NCBI RefSeq assembly: GCF_037072025.1
Contig: NZ_JAXHDD010000002.1
Location: 124,001-188,000 of the forward strand
DNA length: 64,000 nt
Reading direction: 5' to 3'
Source: Pseudogracilibacillus sp037072025
GTDB lineage: Bacteria > Bacillota > Bacilli > Bacillales > Amphibacillaceae
Under the pieces are notes generated by a model. It was not told the DNA's origin, ran no database searches, and saw only the letters and a program-made list of their open reading frames with translations. A program made the position numbers and the translations under genes. The first letter of the stretch is position 1. The number at the start of each line of letters is the position of its first letter. Positions 1-8,903 of the stretch are shown here, in pieces.

Positions 1-8
1 AAATACAT
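1..8 (+). CDS. nrdE: nrdE, last 8 bases of exon 1
   Basis: The first eight bases (AAA TAC AT) are read as the end of the upstream nrdE exon. Joined to exon 2 at base 645 they give Lys-Tyr-Ile followed by GLGTFGW, restoring the conserved (Y)xxIGLG segment of the NrdE catalytic subunit. The last base, T8, can form the wobble pair with G expected at a group I 5' splice site. The rest of the exon lies outside the window. Confidence 0.6.
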
Positions 9-126
9 TGCCTATTAAACAGGCAGAGTTAACCAACCAGAAATATAGAGCCGTTAACTTACCAGCGGCCTAGTGGAGTAATCCGCTAAGGAAAACCTTG
101 CTAAACGGGGAAACTCTTTCTATTAA

Positions 127-292
127 AGTGCGTGTTCTTCAAAAAGGAGGATAAAAAGGACCAAGAAGTTCGAGGCGGCGCAGCTCCCGTCAGCGAAGTG
201 TATGATTTAGATACATCAGCGGCGGGCGGAGAAACAAGCATTCGTGCGAAATTCGCAGTGTCATTTTTACCAGACTTTTTGAACATCCTCTT
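127..292 (+). mobile_element. MITE-like element, copy 1 (inside the nrdE intron)
   Basis: This 166-bp non-coding element has related inverted ends: AGTGCGTGTTC(ttc)AAAAAGG on the left and CTTTTTGAACATCCTCT on the right. Its core, a GGACCAAGAAGTTCGAGGCG block followed by the cGCAGCTCCCGTCAGCG block, recurs at 22008-22093, 24617-24857 (inverted) and 56274-56432. It sits in a peripheral loop of the group I intron, between the P1/P10 guide region and P7, so splicing could survive. No clear target duplication is visible. It encodes no transposase, so movement would have needed one in trans. Confidence 0.75.
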
Positions 293-329
293 AAAGACAA
301 TCCCGTGCTAAAATTCTCTTGCTGCTTTA

Positions 330-440
330 CTATTACGGTAGAAGAGGTGATTAATATCCATATTCAATCAATCTATCGTATTTTAAACGTAATTACAGGA
401 AAGTCTTATATCAGAAAAAACAACCAATATAAGCAATAAG
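330..440 (+). pseudogene. Possible C-terminal relic of an intron homing endonuclease
   Basis: One frame just after the MITE-like element reads EEVINIHIQSIYRILNVITG then KSYIRKNNQYKQ and a stop at about 440, immediately before the P7 region. The SIYRILN..TGKSY pattern resembles the short DNA-binding helix-turn-helix tails that end intron-encoded HNH endonucleases, and its position before P7 is where such ORFs often sit. No catalytic domain remains. The family assignment is an inference from a very short stretch. Confidence 0.3.
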
Positions 441-644
441 AGAATAAATGCCTAACGACTATCCCATAGTGGCCGTGAAATTCGGCATCAGGAGTAGGGC
501 CAAGTGGTGGGTGAAAACCCCTTAAATCGAAACGCAAGGAATCCATATGTTAAATGGATTATGATATAGTCTCAACTTCTATGGTGACATAGAGATGCCT
601 TTTATAGGCTGGTGGGAAGTAGCGAATCCCATTGAAGAAATATG

Positions 645-1305
645 TGGTTTAGGTACGTTTGGTTGGCATCATTTACTAGCATTAAAAGGTATCGAATGGG
701 AATCGGAAGAAGCACTAGCATTCACAGATGAGTTGTATGAAAAAATTGCCTATCTAACGATAAAGGCAAGTATGGAATTAAGTAAAGAAAAGGGTAATTA
801 TCCAATGTTTCCAGGAAGTAAGTGGGCGACAGGCGCCTATTTTGCTGAACGAAATTATACGGATCAAAAATGGCAAGACTTGCAAGAAGCTGTACAAGAA
901 AATGGAATTCGTAATGGCTATTTAATGGCGGTGGCGCCGAATTCTTCAACAGCGATGATTGCCGGCTCAACAGCAAGTATCGATCCGGTTTTCCAAGTGT
1001 TCTATTATGAAGAAAAGAAAGACTTTAAAATTCCAGTTACAGCACCAGAATTAGATCATAAGACATACAATATTTATCGCAGATCCGCCTATATTGTTGA
1101 TCAAAGATGGTCGGTGAAACAAAATGCGGTTAGACAAAAACATATTGATCAAAGTATTTCATTTAATATGTATGTTCCAAATACGATCCGGGCTTCTGTT
1201 CTTCTAGATCTGCATTTACAAGCTTGGAGAGAGGGATTGAAAACATCGTATTATGTTCGTTCAACAGCAAATGATGTCGAAGAATGTGAGTGGTGTCATT
1301 CATGA
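645..1305 (+). CDS. nrdE: Class Ib ribonucleoside-diphosphate reductase alpha subunit, exon 2 (partial)
   Basis: C-terminal 220 or so residues of NrdE, which reduces ribonucleoside diphosphates to deoxyribonucleotides using the radical made by NrdF. Visible family features are the GLGTFGWHHLL segment at the exon start, the loop NGYLMAVAPNSSTAMIAGST, the tyrosine-containing stretch NIYRRSAYIVDQRW, and the C-terminal redox pair CEWC that accepts electrons from NrdH or thioredoxin. The reading frame can begin at an ATG at 595, but residues encoded by 595-645 belong to the intron. The gene ends in an ATGA overlap with nrdI. The N-terminal three quarters lie upstream of the window. Confidence 0.92.
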
Positions 1306-1736
1306 GATGTTTAGTCGCTTATTTGTCCTATAGTGGAAATACGGAAGAAATTGCACAATGGATTGAAGCCCATTTAAAGCATATAGGTGCAAAAGTTGAT
1401 ATGCATGAAATCGGAATTGATTTACCGATACAGGATATCTCACAATACGACTATATTTTTCTAGGTACGTTTACATGGGATATGGGAAGCACTCCAGATG
1501 AAATGAAAGATTTTGTGCTGGAAATCGGCTATAAGCCAAAAAATATTGCTGTATTCGGGTCAGGTGACACTCAGTTTGGAGGAGATGCGCTTTTTTGTAA
1601 AGCCGTCGACAAACTAGTTACATTTTACAACAGTAAATGGGATGGCCTAAAGATTGAGCAATCACCGAGAGGACACCAAGAAAAACATATCAAAAATTGG
1701 CTAGAGAGGGTGTTGGCAGATGTCAAAGCTGCTTGA
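1302..1736 (+). CDS. nrdI: Flavodoxin-like NrdI
   Basis: About 144 residues. NrdI is the FMN flavoprotein that supplies the oxidant for assembling the dimanganese-tyrosyl radical of NrdF. The sequence begins MRCLVAYLSYSGNTEEIA, carrying the flavodoxin phosphate-binding loop SYSGNTE, with later flavin-loop motifs LGTFTWDMGSTP and FGSGDTQFGG. The ATG at 1302 overlaps the nrdE stop (ATGA), which favours it over the in-frame GTG at 1290. The gene overlaps nrdF by 17 bp, so the three genes are translationally coupled. Confidence 0.93.
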   Translation: MRCLVAYLSYSGNTEEIAQWIEAHLKHIGAKVDMHEIGIDLPIQDISQYDYIFLGTFTWDMGSTPDEMKDFVLEIGYKPKNIAVFGSGDTQFGGDALFCKAVDKLVTFYNSKWDGLKIEQSPRGHQEKHIKNWLERVLADVKAA

Positions 1737-2760
1737 GCGTGCGAAGACGTTAGAGCCGCGATTTCCAAATAAGTCAACAGGAATTTTTGGAGGAAAATCG
1801 AGTGGAATTTTAAATTGGAATGATATTGCTTATCCACATTGGTATAAAATGTATAAGCGTTTAGTAGGAAACTACTGGCAAGCAGACGAAATAAACATGG
1901 CGAGTGATGTGAAGCAATTTCCGACATTAACGGAAGAAGAGCAAGATGCTTATTTAAAGATTATTGGGTTACTGTCTACTCTGGATGCACCACAAACAAG
2001 GACAGCATTATTATTTTCACTATATGCTACTGATCCATCCGTGCAATCAATTATGGCAGTAATTGCACAACAAGAAGCGGTTCACAATGAGTCTTACTCG
2101 TATGTATTATCGTCTGTTGTGTCGCTTGCTGAGCAAAATGAATCTTTTGAGTTGGGTAGGAAAGATCCTGTGTTGTTAAAACGAAATGAAGCAATCATGC
2201 ATCATTATAATACGTTCGCCAGTGAGCCGACTATCGAAAATATTTTAAAAACAATGGTGTATACAGTTTTGCTTGAAGGAATGTTTTTCTATTCTGGATT
2301 TGCTTTCTTCTATAACTTGGCAAGGAATAATAAAATGGTTGGAACTTCAACGATGGTAAGCTACATTAATCGTGATGAATTAGAGCATGGTAGGTTCATT
2401 TCTGAAATGTTCCGTGCGACACTTGCTGAAAATCCTGAATATAACCATGAAAGCTTTTTAGAATGGGTATATGAAAGTTTCCGAAATTCAGTAGACCTCG
2501 AGATTGAATGGTCGACATATGTGTTGGAAAATGTAGATGGAATTGACCTGGAAGAAATGAGCGGGTATATTAAATATCGTGCCAATAAAATGCTCAGAAT
2601 GATGGGATTAAGTGAAATATACGAAGAGCATGTAGAAAATCCAATGAAATGGATCCGCGCTTATGTGGATAATTTTGATGGCACGAAGACGGACTTTTTC
2701 GAACAAAAATCAAGGGCATATACGAAAACAAGTGATTTAAACGGATTTGACGATCTCTAA
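1720..2760 (+). CDS. nrdF: Class Ib ribonucleoside-diphosphate reductase beta subunit
   Basis: 346 residues, normal family length. NrdF holds the Mn2/Fe2 centre and tyrosyl radical that starts ribonucleotide reduction. Expected metal and radical residues are present with correct spacing: D89 (STLDA), E119 and H122 (QQEAVH), radical tyrosine Y126, E186 (LLEGMFF), E220 and H223 (DELEHGRF). It is the last gene of the operon and is followed at once by a terminator. No intron or intein interrupts it, unlike nrdE. Confidence 0.95.
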   Translation: MSKLLERAKTLEPRFPNKSTGIFGGKSSGILNWNDIAYPHWYKMYKRLVGNYWQADEINMASDVKQFPTLTEEEQDAYLKIIGLLSTLDAPQTRTALLFSLYATDPSVQSIMAVIAQQEAVHNESYSYVLSSVVSLAEQNESFELGRKDPVLLKRNEAIMHHYNTFASEPTIENILKTMVYTVLLEGMFFYSGFAFFYNLARNNKMVGTSTMVSYINRDELEHGRFISEMFRATLAENPEYNHESFLEWVYESFRNSVDLEIEWSTYVLENVDGIDLEEMSGYIKYRANKMLRMMGLSEIYEEHVENPMKWIRAYVDNFDGTKTDFFEQKSRAYTKTSDLNGFDDL

Positions 2761-2765
2761 AAATG

Positions 2766-2798
2766 GGGGAACCAACTTGATGTTGTTGGTCCCCTTTT
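2766..2798 (+). terminator. Rho-independent terminator of nrdEIF
   Basis: GGGG-A-ACCAAC pairs with GTTGGT-CCCC (one bulged A) around a short loop, followed by TTTT. It lies 5 bp after the nrdF stop. Confidence 0.85.
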
Positions 2799-2810
2799 AA
2801 TGATTGTAAT

Positions 2811-3664
2811 CACTGAATCCCAGCTGTGCGCTGAATTATAGACCGACCCCGCTGAATCTCGGCAGTGCGCTGAATAATCGTTCAGATCGCTGAATTATAG
2901 ACCGACCCCGCTGAATCCCGGTAGATCGCTGAATAATTTTGTAATTCGCTGAAGTAAACCCCGCTGAATCTCATGCGGTTTGCGCTGAATAATCGGTCAG
3001 ACCGCTGAATTATAGACCGAACCCGCTGAATCCCGGTAGATCGCTGAATAATTATGTAATTCGCCGAATAATTGAAAATCCCGCTGAATCTCATGTGGTT
3101 TGCGCTGAATAATCGGTCAAATCGCTGAATTATAGACCGAACCCACTGAATTCCGTCAGTGCGCTGAATAATTTTGTAATCCGCTGAAGTAAACCCCGCT
3201 GAATCTCATGCGGTTTGCGCTGAATAATCGGTCAAATAGCTGAATTGTTGGGCGAAACCGCTGAATTCCGTCAGTGCGCTGAATAACTTTGTAATTCGCT
3301 GAATAATTGAAAATCCTGCTGAATCTCATGTGGTTTGTGCTGAATAATCGGTCAGATCGCTGAATTATAGACCGAACCCGCTGAATCCCGGTAGATCGCT
3401 GAATAATTTTGTAATCCGCTGAATAATAGTAAACCCCGCTGAATCTCATGCGGTTTGCGCTGAATAATCGGTCAAATCGCTGAATTGTTGGGCGAAACCG
3501 CTGAATCCCGGCAGTGCGCTGAATAATTTTGTAATTCGCCGAATAATTGAAAATCCCGCTGAATCTCATGCAGATTGCGCTGAAAAATCGGTCAGATCGC
3601 TGAATTGTTGGGCGAAACCGCTGAATTCCGTCAGTGCGCTGAATAATTGACCGAAACCGTTGAA
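2811..3664 (+). repeat. CGCTGAAT monomer array 1 (about 40 monomers)
   Basis: About 850 bp made almost entirely of 18-24-bp monomers, each starting (C)GCTGAAT, with variable tails such as AATCGGTCAGAT, TATAGACCGAAC, CCCGGTAGAT, AATTTTGTAATT and CTCATGCGGTTTG. The tails recur in a fixed order, giving a higher-order unit near 120 bp, but this copy is more diverged than array 2 (27918-28776), with monomers missing or swapped. It lies between the nrdF terminator and the end of the convergent RND gene. The left boundary TGATTGTAATCACTGAATCCC is shared with array 2. Stop-free antisense frames exist only because the unit length is a multiple of three; they have no ribosome site. Confidence 0.9.
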
Positions 3665-3685
3665 TCGCAATACCTCACCAAAAAA

Positions 3686-6600
3686 TTATTGTGCTTTTAC
3701 TTGTTTAATTGTTTCGCCGTCGGACTTCTTCCTTCTAAATATCCGCTTCATTCCATTTCCAATATCCTCAAATAGTAGGTAAATAGCAGGTATTAAGATT
3801 AATGTTATAAAGGTTGAAAATAGTAATCCTGAAATAATGACTACGGCAAGTGGCGATTGATAATCGCTGGACGTTCCTGTTGCTAAAGCAAGTGGCAACA
3901 TTCCGCCGACTGTCGTTAATGTTGTCATAAAAATTGGTCTAATTCGTTCTTTTCCAGCGTTGACCAATGCTTCATTTACATCTAAACCGTTATTTCGGAG
4001 CTGCCTCACCCGATCAATTAGTAGAATTCCATTATTTAACACGATTCCAACGAGCATGATTACTCCAATTCCTGACATTATATTCAATTCTTTTTGAGAA
4101 ATGAATAGTCCAATTAGTACTCCTGTAATAGAGAGTGGAATAATAAATAAAATGATAATTGGATGTTTTAAACTATTAAATTGAATGGCCATGACAACAA
4201 AGACAAGAAATAGTGATATTGCAAAGATGATTACTAAATCTTGGGCAGCTTTTTGTTGTTCTTCTAAATCCCCAGTAACCGAAACAGCGTATCCTTGGTC
4301 TATTTCTAGGTCTTGCATTATTTTATTTATTTCCCTGTTCATTGCTCCTAAATCGTGCCCTTCACTATCGGCAGTGATGCTAATATATCTTTCTCCATTT
4401 GAGCGATCAATTTGTAACTGGGAAGAAGCCTCTTTTAAAGAAATATAATTAGAAAGTTTCTTTTCCCCGTCTACAGTCATTATCTTGTTATCCAATAGTT
4501 CCTGTTTCTCATGAATGTTCCGATCATTTTTTACTAAAATAGGTACCGAATTCCCGTCGATAACCATTTCCCCGATTGGTGTATCAGCAAACATATGCGA
4601 AATATTCATGTATAGGTAAGGAGCAGTAATATTATCATCGTTCATATTTTTTTCATTTAATTCAATTAAAAATTCATCAGCACTTTCACCAGTTTGTACT
4701 GTCACGGATTTGATGTGATCCAGTTTTTCTAACTCCTCTGCCACATCTTTTGCAATAGCTTGTAAAGTTGTAAAGTTATCGCCGCTAACCCTCAGTCCAA
4801 TTGGAGGGTTTATCGTACCTTCCATAGAAGTACCAACACTTTTGATTGGAAACTCAGCTTCAAGCGCCCTAAACCTTTCTAAGATTTGATCATTAATTTC
4901 ATGTTGCTCCATCGTTTTTTCTTCTTCTGGCGTCATATTGATAAGTGCGACAAAAACACCTGCATTATCTAATATGACATTATTATCTACATCCGGTATT
5001 TCTTCTAAAAGTTCGTTCATTTGTAAAGCAATTTCAGCACGGTCATCTGTAGAAACACCAGGTTCAAGTTCAACAATTACTTCTGCATAACGATTTAAGA
5101 TATCCGGCATTACTGTCATCGGTATTTTAGCAAGTAACAGGAAGGAACTGAAAAATAAAACGATGAAAAGACTAATCACGCCAATACGTCGACGTTTTTT
5201 CTTTGTCAGCCACTTAATTGTACTACCATATTTACCAATTAAATTAAGTTTCCCAACTTTTTTTGGCCTTGCTTTTAAAAAGTTTTCCGATAACACTGGA
5301 ATTAATGTAAATGCGACAACAACTGAGCTAATAAGTGTAACAGCAATAACAACTGTGAGCACAATCATCATTTTACCAATCTCATCATCTAGTAAAACAA
5401 TTGGTATAAAGACGACAATTGTTGTGAGCATAGAGGATATTACAGCACCTACAACTTCTTTTGTACCAGAAATAACCGCTTCAACATTCGAATATCCTTC
5501 TTCCTTTTTCTTGAAAATAGACTCCAATACAACAATGGAGGCATCGACCAACATCCCAATTCCTAACCCAAGTCCGACTAAACTTAATAAATTAAAGCTG
5601 TAATCAAGAAAGGTCATCGTTATAACGGCAAGCAATACGGAAGCAGGAATGGATAGTCCAATAATAAAGGTTGCTCGGAAACTGCGTAAGAATAATAATA
5701 AAACGATGATTGCAATGATTCCACCAATCAAAATATTACTCGTTACACCATCAATAGCGCTCGTAACATAATCAGCTTGTGCAGCAATTTCGTCCATTTG
5801 AAGATGATTATCATGTTCTTGTTCAATTTTTTCTACTTCCGCACGTACAGCTTCTGCCATGTCAATTTGGGTAAAGTCATTTGATCTACCAATTTGTAGA
5901 AGTAAAAACTCTGGATCCCCATTTTTCCAAGCAACATTCGTTTGCTCACTTATTTCTTCTTTGACAGTAGCAAAATCGGATAACTTTTTCATTCCTTCAT
6001 TCGTCTGAATTGGAATGGCTTTCATGTCATTTATATTGCTAAATGTCGTATTCCAACGAAGGGTGGGATCCCCTTTTTCATTTTTAAGGCTTCCAATTGA
6101 AGCATTTGTGTTTGTCTGTTCAATGGTAGAAATAATATCCTCTTGTGTGATCTCATAGGTCTCCAATTGTTTTGGTTCCAGCGTAATGGTAATTTCCTTT
6201 TCCTCTAATCCAGAGATAGCAACTTCATTTACTTCTTTCAGTGCTTCCAATCTTGGCTTCACTACATCTAATGCAAATTCAGACATTTCTTGTAAAGTTC
6301 CCCCAGATATATCCATAAATAATTCATATTGCCCATCGGTGGAGGCTTGCATGACAGTAACATTTTTCACTCCGTGCAATTCATTTGTTAACCCATTTAT
6401 TTCATTTTCTATTTCTTTTGTTACGTCATTGCTATTATCATTCTCAAGCTCAACGATGAAAAAAGTGTCATTTGTAGAAGTCGTAGATTCATAGCTATCC
6501 ACGCCTTTTGTGCTTTCCAATATATGTTCAACTGGAATCGTAACAAATTGCTCAACATCTTCCGCAGGCATTTCTTCTGTCTCAATAACAATTAATGTTT

Positions 6601-6739
6601 GATTAAATGTTACTGATGGAAAAAGTTCCTTATCTAGGTTAGTGACTCCGTAAAAACCTAAACCAAAAATAAATGTAATAAATAATCCAACAATGATCTT
6701 TCTTTTTAACAAGAAACGCAACACTTTTATACACCCCAT
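3686..6739 (-). CDS. RND family efflux transporter (SwrC/AcrB-like)
   Basis: 1017 residues from the chosen start. A resistance-nodulation-division pump that exports hydrophobic compounds using proton motive force. Layout is classical: one N-terminal membrane helix (KIIVGLFITFIFGLGFYGV), a periplasm-type porter domain, a cluster of helices around residues 330-520 including LVGLGLGIGMLVDASIVVLE with the essential acidic residue, a second large loop, and a final helix cluster with GVIMLVGIVLNNGILLIDRV. The frame opens 81 bp earlier (6820), but the ATG at 6739 is preceded by AAGGTGAT at good spacing, and a promoter lies within that upstream part. No membrane-fusion partner is adjacent, as is usual for Gram-positive SwrC-type pumps. 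Confidence 0.88.
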   Translation of the reverse strand: MGCIKVLRFLLKRKIIVGLFITFIFGLGFYGVTNLDKELFPSVTFNQTLIVIETEEMPAEDVEQFVTIPVEHILESTKGVDSYESTTSTNDTFFIVELENDNSNDVTKEIENEINGLTNELHGVKNVTVMQASTDGQYELFMDISGGTLQEMSEFALDVVKPRLEALKEVNEVAISGLEEKEITITLEPKQLETYEITQEDIISTIEQTNTNASIGSLKNEKGDPTLRWNTTFSNINDMKAIPIQTNEGMKKLSDFATVKEEISEQTNVAWKNGDPEFLLLQIGRSNDFTQIDMAEAVRAEVEKIEQEHDNHLQMDEIAAQADYVTSAIDGVTSNILIGGIIAIIVLLLFLRSFRATFIIGLSIPASVLLAVITMTFLDYSFNLLSLVGLGLGIGMLVDASIVVLESIFKKKEEGYSNVEAVISGTKEVVGAVISSMLTTIVVFIPIVLLDDEIGKMMIVLTVVIAVTLISSVVVAFTLIPVLSENFLKARPKKVGKLNLIGKYGSTIKWLTKKKRRRIGVISLFIVLFFSSFLLLAKIPMTVMPDILNRYAEVIVELEPGVSTDDRAEIALQMNELLEEIPDVDNNVILDNAGVFVALINMTPEEEKTMEQHEINDQILERFRALEAEFPIKSVGTSMEGTINPPIGLRVSGDNFTTLQAIAKDVAEELEKLDHIKSVTVQTGESADEFLIELNEKNMNDDNITAPYLYMNISHMFADTPIGEMVIDGNSVPILVKNDRNIHEKQELLDNKIMTVDGEKKLSNYISLKEASSQLQIDRSNGERYISITADSEGHDLGAMNREINKIMQDLEIDQGYAVSVTGDLEEQQKAAQDLVIIFAISLFLVFVVMAIQFNSLKHPIIILFIIPLSITGVLIGLFISQKELNIMSGIGVIMLVGIVLNNGILLIDRVRQLRNNGLDVNEALVNAGKERIRPIFMTTLTTVGGMLPLALATGTSSDYQSPLAVVIISGLLFSTFITLILIPAIYLLFEDIGNGMKRIFRRKKSDGETIKQVKAQ

Positions 6740-6774
6740 TTTTAAAATCACCTTACTTGGTTGATTAGTTATGT

Positions 6775-6815
6775 AATTAACCATATACCCATTAACAGAT
6801 AAAGTCAATACCTTT
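6775..6815 (-). promoter_or_regulatory. Sigma-A-like promoter and possible operator of the RND gene
   Basis: On the minus strand TTGACT, a 17-bp spacer and TATGGT lie about 60-70 bp before the ATG at 6739. The following GGTTAATTACATAACTAATC is an imperfect inverted repeat overlapping the likely transcription start, a typical place for a repressor. The regulator is unknown. Confidence 0.5.
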
Positions 6816-6991
6816 TCCATTTGTTTGAATTATCATAGCAATTTATTGATGAAGTCAGAAGCGGCTAAAGGTTTAAACAGGATACGACTTAAGGCTTATA
6901 GTCATTTGAATATTTGGAAAATTTCATTTAATGGGAAGTAATATTATGGTAAACTATTGTTAAGAAAGTAACCGAAAAGGGGTGGAATACA

Positions 6992-7441
6992 ATGATTACT
7001 TTTAAAAATGTTAGGTGGATCACACTGTATGCAATTATTTTACTCGTTTTAATTTTTGTTTTAAGTGCAATTAATGTTCAATTAGAGGAGCATGCGAAAA
7101 TTACATTTCAAATGTATCCACATATCATTTCCATAACAATTATTTATCCCCTTATTGGAGTATTATTTGGGACAGCTCACATTTTGAAGGAGCAAAAAAA
7201 GCAAGGAAATTGGAAGTTAAACTTGGGGAAGATGTTAATAATCGGAATTCCAACATTTTATCTTGCTTACTATACATTTATAATTTTCTCTTTCGATGCT
7301 CCCCTCCACTTTTTAGCAATACCTGGCGCATTTTTCACTAAAGTAATCCTGTCATATCATACAATGCATCTCTTTCAAATTTTGCTCGGGTATACAATTA
7401 TAACGAGTTTTTATAAGGAGGAGGAAAGGATACTTGAATAG
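6992..7441 (+). CDS. Small integral membrane protein, function unknown
   Basis: 149 residues with four hydrophobic segments (about residues 10-27, 42-60, 77-97, 105-133) and a basic stretch (KEQKKQGNWK) between the second and third. Not recognised as a named family. It is preceded by AAAGGGGTGG at good spacing and stands alone, divergent from the RND gene and ending before a strong hairpin. No catalytic motif is visible. Confidence 0.6.
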   Translation: MITFKNVRWITLYAIILLVLIFVLSAINVQLEEHAKITFQMYPHIISITIIYPLIGVLFGTAHILKEQKKQGNWKLNLGKMLIIGIPTFYLAYYTFIIFSFDAPLHFLAIPGAFFTKVILSYHTMHLFQILLGYTIITSFYKEEERILE

Positions 7442-7454
7442 CCTTTAAAATAAA

Positions 7455-7487
7455 TTAACCCGCACGAGAAATTAACGTGCGGGTTAA
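7455..7487 (-). terminator. Hairpin terminator between convergent genes
   Basis: TTAACCCGCACG pairs perfectly with CGTGCGGGTTAA across a 9-nt loop. The U-rich tail is better on the minus strand (AATTTATTTT), so it mainly serves the CPBP protease gene, but it also lies just after the plus-strand gene ending at 7441. Confidence 0.75.
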
Positions 7488-7572
7488 AAATTATCCATAA
7501 ATTCATTTTAAGTTCCAATAAATAACACTATCCTAATACATTTTAAGATTTTCTTTACGTATTATAAAGGAG

Positions 7573-8433
7573 TCATTGACTGGTTGTTTTTTTGCGCATC
7601 GTCCTGATACCGAGCAAAATTAGTAGGAGACAGATAGCGCCAAGTATGATAAACATGACAGCCAATGATGCGCCTACTCCTTGCATAACCGTGTCCTGAA
7701 AAGTTAAAACAGGTGGTGCTCCATATTCAGCCGGCATAAGGAGGAATCGCGCTACGGAAAGGTATCCAAGATGAAAACCAATTGCAGCCCACAGACTACC
7801 TGTCCAGACACGGATGAGCGCTAACGCAATCCCAAAAAAGAAATGTAGGATCAGCTGTGAGGGAAGCGCAGCGATACTTGAGGGTGGAGATATCCCAACA
7901 ACCACCAGTAAAAGAGAAATACTGGCGGAAAAGCCGATAAATATAAGCGCCTGGATCAAAACAGACAGCCAAACGGATAGACGTTGACGCAGTACATCAT
8001 AGATGAGCCCACGCATGGCAAGTTCCTCCGGTAATGCTTCATAAAAAAGGGCAATGAGCATATTGAGAAGTAAGGCGTCGACCCAGGAGAAAGGTGCGTG
8101 CCATTGTTCTATAGTAATCAAACCGAGCATGTTAAAGCTGAATAGGCTAGCGGTGGCCAGTAGAACCACAAGAAGGAATCCCGTAAAAAAATGAGGCAAA
8201 CGGTTTAACGTATAAGCTGGTTCCACTTTGCCAATCTGCTTGTGCATCCGTTGATATAAATAAAGAATGAATGGAACCACAATGATACTCATTACAACAG
8301 CCTGAATTAGCTTTTGTCCGTTTCCTATTATGGCAAACTGAGTCTCCGCCACCGTACCAGCCACCACAGCTAAAAATAGGCCGAGTGTCACTGTCGCCCA
8401 ACCACCTAGTAAAAATAATCCCCATTTTTTCAT
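7573..8433 (-). CDS. CPBP family intramembrane metalloprotease
   Basis: About 287 residues, multi-pass. CPBP (CAAX protease and bacteriocin-processing) enzymes are membrane glutamate proteases; many bacterial ones act in bacteriocin self-immunity or regulated proteolysis. The core motifs are present: PEELAMRGLIYDVLRQR (motif 1, EExxxR-type), HFFFGIALALIRVWTG (motif 2, an H and following helix) and IGFHLGYLSV (motif 3, HxxxN-like with His). The frame opens at 8595, but the ATG at 8433 has GGAGAG ten bases upstream and begins with a membrane helix, so it is chosen. No bacteriocin gene is seen nearby. Confidence 0.8.
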   Translation of the reverse strand: MKKWGLFLLGGWATVTLGLFLAVVAGTVAETQFAIIGNGQKLIQAVVMSIIVVPFILYLYQRMHKQIGKVEPAYTLNRLPHFFTGFLLVVLLATASLFSFNMLGLITIEQWHAPFSWVDALLLNMLIALFYEALPEELAMRGLIYDVLRQRLSVWLSVLIQALIFIGFSASISLLLVVVGISPPSSIAALPSQLILHFFFGIALALIRVWTGSLWAAIGFHLGYLSVARFLLMPAEYGAPPVLTFQDTVMQGVGASLAVMFIILGAICLLLILLGIRTMRKKTTSQ

Positions 8434-8789
8434 GATATCACTCTCCTTTTTTCTTTTACAGATTTTCTGAACGAGAATGCCCATGCAGGTGGTAGACCGA
8501 CTTAAGACAGGCGATGATAGTGAGGTCAGACAAGGTGTAGCTACTGCTATCTTAGTTATCTGAAAATATGCTATACTTAATTTATAGACAAGCAAAGGTC
8601 TCTAAATCATACTCGTTCATTGAAAACTGGATATTGTATAAGGTTCGGTTGCCTAATCATGCTATCGGTAAAACAATATGTGTCATCAAGCAAAAGGCGC
8701 TAAAACATATAGAACGAAAAGCTGTACACTATGGTAACAGTAGTGTAGCCATACCTGCTATATGCACTGGATATGGAGGGGGAATGGGA

Positions 8790-8900
8790 TATCCCAATCT
8801 TGAGTCCTGTCAAAACAGAAATGGACTAAAGAACGCTTAGTCATTTTAGAATCCCACTGGCGATAGCCAGCTTGCCCGGTTAACGGGTGGGAGTCTCAAC
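8790..8900 (+). mobile_element. Possible IS200/IS605-type right-end relic
   Basis: The segment ends in a structured AATCCCACT...GTGGGAGTCTCAA stem (about 8850-8898), the kind of imperfect hairpin found at the right end of IS605/IS1341 elements and overlapping the 3' part of their guide RNA. No TnpA or TnpB coding sequence is recognisable in the preceding 250 bp. The remainder of 8434-8903 shows no gene I can support. Confidence 0.3.
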
Positions 8901-8903
8901 CTA

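Larger units (their letters stand above)
9..644 (+). ncRNA. Group I self-splicing intron in nrdE
   Basis: This 636-nt interruption has the parts of a group I intron. P1: exon T8 plus intron TGCCT (9-13) pair with AGGCAG (21-26), with a T-G wobble at the splice site. P10: AACCA (31-35) is complementary to TGGTT at the start of exon 2 (645-649). P7: GACTAT (457-462) is complementary to ATAGTC (566-571), in R and S contexts (ACGACTATCCC, GATATAGTC). A CTATG-GTGA-CATAG hairpin with a GNRA loop (579-592) suits P9, and AATCCAT/ATGGATT (about 540-560) makes a further stem. G644 is the terminal omega-G. Reading through the 3' intron gives residues (595-645) that do not resemble NrdE, and NrdE similarity resumes exactly at 646. 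Introns in Bacillus nrdE genes are known. A MITE-like element lies inside at 127-292. Confidence 0.85.

Noticed and set aside
1..300. A structured RNA or riboswitch distinct from the intron
   Set aside because: All recognisable pairings belong to the group I intron or to the inverted ends of the inserted element.
2811..3664. CRISPR array
   Set aside because: The heads are only 8 bp, the tails recur in fixed order instead of being unique spacers, and no cas genes are present.
5163..5603. 146-codon frame antisense to the RND gene
   Set aside because: A shadow of the membrane-helix coding region of the strong RND gene; no start signals.
8568..8840. 90-codon open frame
   Set aside because: No ribosome site, no recognisable family, and it overlaps a probable transposon end.
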